A DNA stretch of 54,594 bases, taken from Deltaproteobacteria bacterium. Lineage in GTDB: Bacteria > Desulfobacterota > Syntrophobacteria > BM002. The stretch covers positions 1 to 54,594 of the forward strand of contig JAFDGZ010000023.1 in the NCBI GenBank assembly GCA_019309045.1. Reading direction: 5' to 3'. This document shows, piece by piece, positions 49,610-54,594 of the stretch. The notes beneath the pieces are model-generated. The model did not search any database and was not told the origin of the DNA. It was given only the letters and a program-made list of their open reading frames with translations. A program made the translations under genes and the position numbers. How positions within the stretch are numbered: position 1 is the first letter of the stretch; each line of letters starts with the position of its first letter.

Positions 49610-50857
49610 TCATTCTTCCGTGTCAGTTACTCCCTCGATCACCAGCGAGTCGGCCACCAGTTCCCAGAGATACTTCACCTCCACGTTCATCATGTCATAC
49701 TCTTTGCGCAGACTCTTCATGATCTGATCGCGGCAGTTGTGGCAGGGTGCTATAAGAAGTTCTGCTCCGGTGTCTTTGATCTGTCTAGCCTTTACCCTGC
49801 CGTAATAGATGCGCTCCTCCGCATAGGGCGAAGCCCAGGCGCCGCCGCCGGCACCGCAACAATGATTGTTGGCTCGGTTGGGATACATATCGACAAAATT
49901 ATCCACGCACTGCTGGGTGATCCAGCGCGGTTCCTCATAGTAGCCATGGCCAAAGACCATCTCCGACTTCCGGCCGTAGTTGCAGGGGTCATGAAAGGTG
50001 GTAAGTTCCGGGTGTTTGGACTTATCCACCTTGATGCGCCCGGTTTCGAGGTATTCCTTCAACAAATCGTGGACGCTCATGTACTTGACTTCACCGGGAA
50101 ACCACAGTTCGAGACCAACACGGGTCGCGAAGTAGGCATGGCCTCACTCCGGCAAGAGCAGATACTCGCATTCCAGCTCTTTATAATTCTCCACAATCCT
50201 CCGGACAATCTCCTTCATGGCCTCGTCGTCGCCGGTGAAAAGGCCCCAGTTGACCCCTTCCCAGTTCTCCGAGGGGACGGTCCAGGATTCCTTGGCAGCG
50301 TAAAAGATCTTCCACCAAAAGAACATATCTTCGGGTTCACCAAAAGGCTCCTTGGAGTTTATGGTCAGCATGATCCTGGCGCCCTTCTTGTCTACAGGCA
50401 CCTCGAAACCTGGCAGTTCCTCAGCCAACTCCGCCGCTAGATCCTCCAGCAGAAACAGATAATCTTCCTTGGGGATGCCCACGTTGTTGCCCGACTTTAG
50501 GCACTGGGCCACTCCCTTGTGTAAAACTCCGGGCACCTCCTCCCGCGGTCGCAGCCAGCGTGCGCTGCGAATCATCCGGACCAGGTCGATGTGCATCGGA
50601 CAACCGTGCTCGCAACGGCCGCATAGAGTGCAAACCCAGGGAAATTTTGAGTCGATGAGCTCCTGTTCCAGGCCCAGGAGAACCGCGCGTACCGCCTTGC
50701 GCATGTCCCAACCGTCCACTCCGGTCACTGGGCAGCCACCAGCACAGGTACCACAGGTAAGGCAGAGGTCGAGAATCCCCGGTCCAGTTGTGACTTCCTC
50801 CTTCATGAAATGGTCACGCAGCGTAAACGGCCTGCCCTCAAGCTTCAACGGTTCCAT
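49610..50857 (-). CDS. DsrK/TmcB/HmcF-like iron-sulfur reductase with selenocysteine at residue 238
   Basis: Read through the TGA at 50144-50146, the protein has 415 residues from the ATG at 50857 (GGAGAG box 6 bases upstream). Two ferredoxin motifs CLTCGTCAGGCP (32-43) and CTLCGRCEHGCP (76-87) precede a CCG-type part with HDPCNYGRKS, NHCCGAGGGAWA and APCHNCRDQ. At the TGA the frame reads LLLPE-Sec-GHAYFATR. DsrK in this window has ECGHMWR at the same place, with Cys instead of Sec. A SECIS-like hairpin follows 21 bases after the TGA. It probably handles electrons to a disulfide-type substrate through a non-cubane cluster, with Sec as a ligand or catalytic residue. It stands alone with its own terminator and no membrane partner. 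Confidence 0.9.
50110..50129 (-). promoter_or_regulatory. Candidate SECIS element in the DsrK-like selenoprotein gene
   Basis: In the minus direction a hairpin with four inner pairs (GACC/GGTC), one mismatch and two outer pairs encloses a six-base loop CGTGTT. The loop begins 22 bases after the TGA and has G at its second position. Distance and loop fit the bacterial SECIS rules. Confidence 0.55.
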
Positions 50858-51041
50858 GAATAGCTCTCCTCTAGTGATGGTTGTACTCTTGATCTCTGGC
50901 TTTTTGGGAAGTGACAAAATCTGGAGTAACTGCAAATAAATTCACAAACAACAAAATTATATTAAGGTCTTTCCCCAAAGTCAAACTATTTTAGCGATGC
51001 CACACCCTGGCAAGGCAATGTCCCGGGTCAATTATGGACCA

Positions 51042-51983
<942 letters not shown>

Positions 51984-52075
51984 CTACCTCCGAAATCTGG
52001 CAAGGGCAAGGGTCTGTAAAAATCTGTAAAAAAAAGGACAAGCTGCATCTGAACTGTGCGGCACGATTTGCTCTC

Positions 52076-52104
52076 ACCCTAGAGCAAAGGTAAAACAAAG
52101 TCAA
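52076..52104 (-). promoter_or_regulatory. Possible promoter of mdh
   Basis: In the minus direction TTGACT (52099-52104), 17 bases, TAGGGT (52076-52081). The -10 is poor. It is the best match in the 150-base gap. Confidence 0.35.
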
Positions 52105-52127
52105 CAAGGGTTGTGACAGAGAGAATC

Positions 52128-53129
52128 TCAGATTATTGTTATGCTCTCCGCTGGAAAGTTCAGCCAGACCTTCTCCCCCACACGCATGGGGGAGAAGTCT
52201 TGTTTGGGGATGAGCACACTGATGGGAAGGCCCACATCGACCAGGGCCCGCACCATTGTCTTTTGTTCTGTCAACTGCAGCAATCTGCCGGCAAAGGTGT
52301 TTTCAGGTGGAAGACAAGCCGCATCACCTTCCACCCGAAGCAGCCTTGGATTGATGGCTAGCCGCACCATCCCCGGGGAGCCTTCCCGCAGTCTCAAGTG
52401 CAGACCACTTTGTATGGCACAACAAAGGCTGCCATCCTGGCGACGCTCGACATGGCCGCTAAAAATATTTTCATAAGGGAACGGCGCCCGTTTGCCCTCA
52501 AAGAGAAAGACGATTTCCTGAGCCAATCTGGAAACCTGACTCATGTCATGGCTGCTGAAGATCACGGAGATCCCCTGACTGCGGCTGATGTGCTCTATTA
52601 TGTTTTCGATGACATTCTGGTGCTCCACGTCAACACTGGCTGTAGGTTCATCGAAGAGTATCACCTCGGGGGAGCATGCCAGCGCTCTCGCTATGGCCAC
52701 CCTTTGCGTTTCACCCCCGGAGAGCCTGGATGCCTCAGCGTTTCTGAATTCCCACATGCCCACCAGTTCGAGATATTCTCTGACTGTGCTGTGGCGAGAT
52801 TTTTTTGGCTGTTGCCGGATCTTCAAGGGATACTCCACATTGCTCCAGACGGTTCCCGTGAACATGATGGGCTGCTGCTGGACGAGCACCACCCGACGAC
52901 GCAGTTTCTGCAAATTGTTTCTATTGAAGAGAACCCTTTTCCCTTGAAAGCGAATTTCACCGACAGTGGGCTGAGAGAGAAATGCCAGCACTTCCAGCAA
53001 AGTGGTCTTGCCCGCGCCATTGGGTCCCAGGAGCCCTATGGTTCTGCCCGCCTCCAGCGACAACTCACGGAGGTCCAGAACCGCACGATCGCCATACACC
53101 TTTTTCACTTCAAACAGTTCGTAGAGCAC
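52128..53129 (-). CDS. tupC: Tungstate ABC transporter ATP-binding protein with C-terminal TOBE-like domain
   Basis: 333 residues. Walker A GPNGAGKTT (about 34-42), Q-loop VVLVQQQPIMF, signature LSGGETQRVAIARAL, Walker B EVILFDEPTASVD and the switch His in FSSHDMSQV. After residue 235 a TOBE-like domain follows (NTFAGRLLQLTEQKTMVRAL, GEKVWLNFPAESITII). With the permease 9 bases upstream this is the TupBC pair. The specificity for tungstate rather than molybdate is inferred from the permease type and short ATPase. It would serve tungsten enzymes such as formate dehydrogenase, not in the window. TupA, the binding protein, is not found here. Confidence 0.88.
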   Translation of the reverse strand: MLYELFEVKKVYGDRAVLDLRELSLEAGRTIGLLGPNGAGKTTLLEVLAFLSQPTVGEIRFQGKRVLFNRNNLQKLRRRVVLVQQQPIMFTGTVWSNVEYPLKIRQQPKKSRHSTVREYLELVGMWEFRNAEASRLSGGETQRVAIARALACSPEVILFDEPTASVDVEHQNVIENIIEHISRSQGISVIFSSHDMSQVSRLAQEIVFLFEGKRAPFPYENIFSGHVERRQDGSLCCAIQSGLHLRLREGSPGMVRLAINPRLLRVEGDAACLPPENTFAGRLLQLTEQKTMVRALVDVGLPISVLIPKQDFSPMRVGEKVWLNFPAESITII

Positions 53130-53138
53130 CGCTCTTGT

Positions 53139-53843
53139 TCAAGCCTCCGATGTTTCGGTTCTGCCCTGTACGTAGTTGAAAAGAAGGTTCACCGCGAAAC
53201 TCACCGAGAGCAAGACCATTCCGAGAGCCAGACTCAGAACAAATTCTCCCTTGTCGTACTCCAGAGCCATTGCGGTAGTCATGGTTCGCGTGAATCCCCG
53301 GGCATTTCCACCCAGCATCATACTGATCCCCACCTCGGCAATAACCCGGCCAAAGGCAGCAATAACCGCTGCCACGATGCCAAAACGTGCTTCCCGCACA
53401 ATAATCAGAGCTGTCTGCAGAGGAGAAGCTCCGAGAGTCATGGCGGTCTGTTTGTAGCGTTCATCGATTCTGCTGATGGCAGAGATGGTAAACACGGTTA
53501 CTATTGGCAGGATGAGAATCACCTGCCCAAGAATGATTGCCTTCTGGGTGTAGAGTAGATTGAGAGCCCCCAGAACTCCTCGTCTCGAAATGAAGCTGTA
53601 AACAAGCAGGCCCACCACCACTGTTGGCAGAGCCAGCAAAGTATTGAGAATAGTGATCAGCAGCCGCTTGCCCCGGAAATCCTGGCAGGCGATGAAAAAG
53701 CCTGCCGGGATGCCAGCAACACTGGCAATCAGGGTGGAACTGAGGCTCACTTTCAACGACACCGAGACGATGTTGACGAGCTCAGGATCGAGCGAGCCCA
53801 CCAGAAGAATTGCTGAAAAGATGCTGTCAGCGAGGAAGCCCAT
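53139..53843 (-). CDS. tupB: Tungstate ABC transporter permease
   Basis: 234 residues with five or six helices and the EAA loop EVGISMMLGGNARGFTRTMT preceded by FGRVIAEVG. Earlier stretches ALPTVVVGLLVYSFISRRG and QTAMTLGASPLQTALIIVRE match TupB/ModB-type permeases, with the GASPLQTA segment docking to the ATPase. It moves tungstate from the periplasmic binding protein into the cytoplasm. It is transcribed just ahead of tupC. The gene upstream would be tupA but that region is occupied by repeat DNA up to the window edge. Confidence 0.88.
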   Translation of the reverse strand: MGFLADSIFSAILLVGSLDPELVNIVSVSLKVSLSSTLIASVAGIPAGFFIACQDFRGKRLLITILNTLLALPTVVVGLLVYSFISRRGVLGALNLLYTQKAIILGQVILILPIVTVFTISAISRIDERYKQTAMTLGASPLQTALIIVREARFGIVAAVIAAFGRVIAEVGISMMLGGNARGFTRTMTTAMALEYDKGEFVLSLALGMVLLSVSFAVNLLFNYVQGRTETSEA

Positions 53844-54594
53844 GATCTCTTACTCCGGCTTTTTCATCTTCGTCGACATGTGCAAGCTCGGCTACGGCTA
53901 CGGCTACGATGCGCGTTTCGGCTTCCGGCAACGTTGTTCGGCTCTTCCTTCGTTGCTGTGACCCGCTCACTTTCGCGGCAAACGGCCAGGGTTAGGATGC
54001 CCGTTTCGGTGCTCGGCCACGGCCCCCGGCAAATCTTCATACGCAACATTGCTCAATGGAAACACCCTCCTGATGGTGATGGCGGGAATGACTGCGCAGC
54101 AAAGAACATTCGGAGCCACCGACAACTCATTTCTAGGAGCTCGGCTACGGCTACGGTTACGATGCCCGTTTCGGCTTCCGGCAACGTTGTTCGGCTCTTC
54201 CTTCGTTGTTGTGACCCGCTCACTTTCGCGGCAAGATGCCCCTCCCACATTTATCGGTTACGGCCAGGGCTAGGATGCCCGTTTCGGTTCTCGGCCACGG
54301 CCCCCGGCAAATCTTCATACGCAACATTGCTCAATGGAAACACCCTCCTGATGTGATGGCAGGAATGACTGCGCAGCAAAGAACATTCGGAGCCACCGGC
54401 AACTCATTTCTAGGAGCTCGGCTACGGCCAGGGCTACGATGCCCGTTTCGGTTCTCGGCCACGGCTTGCGGCTCTTCCTTCGTTGCTGGGACCCGTTCAC
54501 TTTCGCTGCAACATCCCCCTCCCACGTTTATCGGTTACGGCCAGGCCTGCGAGGCGCACTGAATCAATGGGTACCAGCCAATAAGCAGTAGGCA
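53844..54594. repeat. 750-base repeat island at the right edge
   Basis: No gene seen. Copies of the unit of about 276 bp begin at about 53885 (with an internal deletion), 54136 and 54413, the last cut by the window edge. The two junctions at 54136 and 54413 are 277 bases apart. Within each unit are GATGCCCGTTTCGGCTTCCG, GCGGCAAGATGCCCCTCCCA, CGCAACATTGCTCAATGGAA and GAATGACTGCGCAGCAAAGA. These match the island at 38457-39022 almost base for base, so the two islands have exchanged or copied sequence recently. Confidence 0.75.

Noticed and set aside
49610-50080. A separate gene for the 156-residue C-terminal part of the DsrK-like protein
   Set aside because: The 21 codons between TGA and its ATG stay in frame and code conserved GHAY-type sequence, so this is one selenoprotein.
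52398-53558. Long plus-strand open frame (386 codons) opposite tupC and tupB
   Set aside because: Antisense to an ABC ATPase and permease with full motifs; no domain, no ribosome binding site.
53885-54594. Insertion sequence
   Set aside because: No transposase frame and no terminal inverted repeats with target duplication are visible.

Overview
The window looks like a chromosome segment of a sulfate-reducing member of the Desulfobacterota (former Deltaproteobacteria). The main evidence is a complete dsrMKJOP operon with an upstream RsbRD_N-type gene, a tetraheme cytochrome c3, a periplasmic [NiFeSe] hydrogenase, a DsrK-like selenoprotein, paired small ferredoxins and a tungstate ABC transporter. 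No rRNA, tRNA, CRISPR array, prophage or transposase gene was found.

Layout. (1) 1-18216, nearly all minus strand: an exopolysaccharide locus with a flippase (cut by the left edge), a glycosidase-like orphan, a GDP-mannose-3,5-epimerase-like SDR, an O-antigen ligase/polymerase-like protein, a toxin-antitoxin pair on the plus strand, two FecR proteins, a TPR protein, a Wzc-type tyrosine kinase with a PATAN/DUF4388-like insertion, a Wza-type export protein, an outer-membrane barrel, a PilZ protein and a LuxR-type regulator. (2) 18696-28790, minus: a compact set that may be an undescribed signalling or redox system. In transcription order it holds a LolA-like periplasmic protein, an RND transporter with a C-terminal cyclic-nucleotide-binding domain (cNBD), a protein with two cNBDs fused to a group-3-like [NiFe]-hydrogenase small subunit, the hydrogenase large subunit, and a CHASE2 nucleotide cyclase. 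(3) 29899-36757: a NapH/NapG-like iron-sulfur membrane protein, a Tat-exported DUF362 protein, a hydrogenase maturation protease, hysA and hysB, and a ModE-type HTH protein. tatA and tatC follow on the plus strand. (4) 39348-47117: cytochrome c3, two ferredoxins, a VOC protein and the dsr operon. (5) 47498-53843: a YjbQ protein, an orphan, a second selenoprotein related to DsrK/TmcB/HmcF, malate dehydrogenase and tupC/tupB.

Two genes are cut in conventional reading by an in-frame TGA that should be read as selenocysteine. These are the [NiFeSe] hydrogenase large subunit (33542-35086, Sec493) and the DsrK-like protein (49610-50857, Sec238). Each has a plausible SECIS hairpin just downstream of the TGA. 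Together with the tungstate transporter they point to a selenium- and tungsten-using energy metabolism.

Most intergenic gaps in regions 1-3, plus 38050-39238, 49236-49500 and 53844-54594, are filled with a mosaic of short degenerate repeats. These include REP/BIME-like head-to-head pairs, an 18-base perfect-hairpin repeat, and a unit of about 276 bp that recurs in tandem. The dsr operon and its neighbours lack them.
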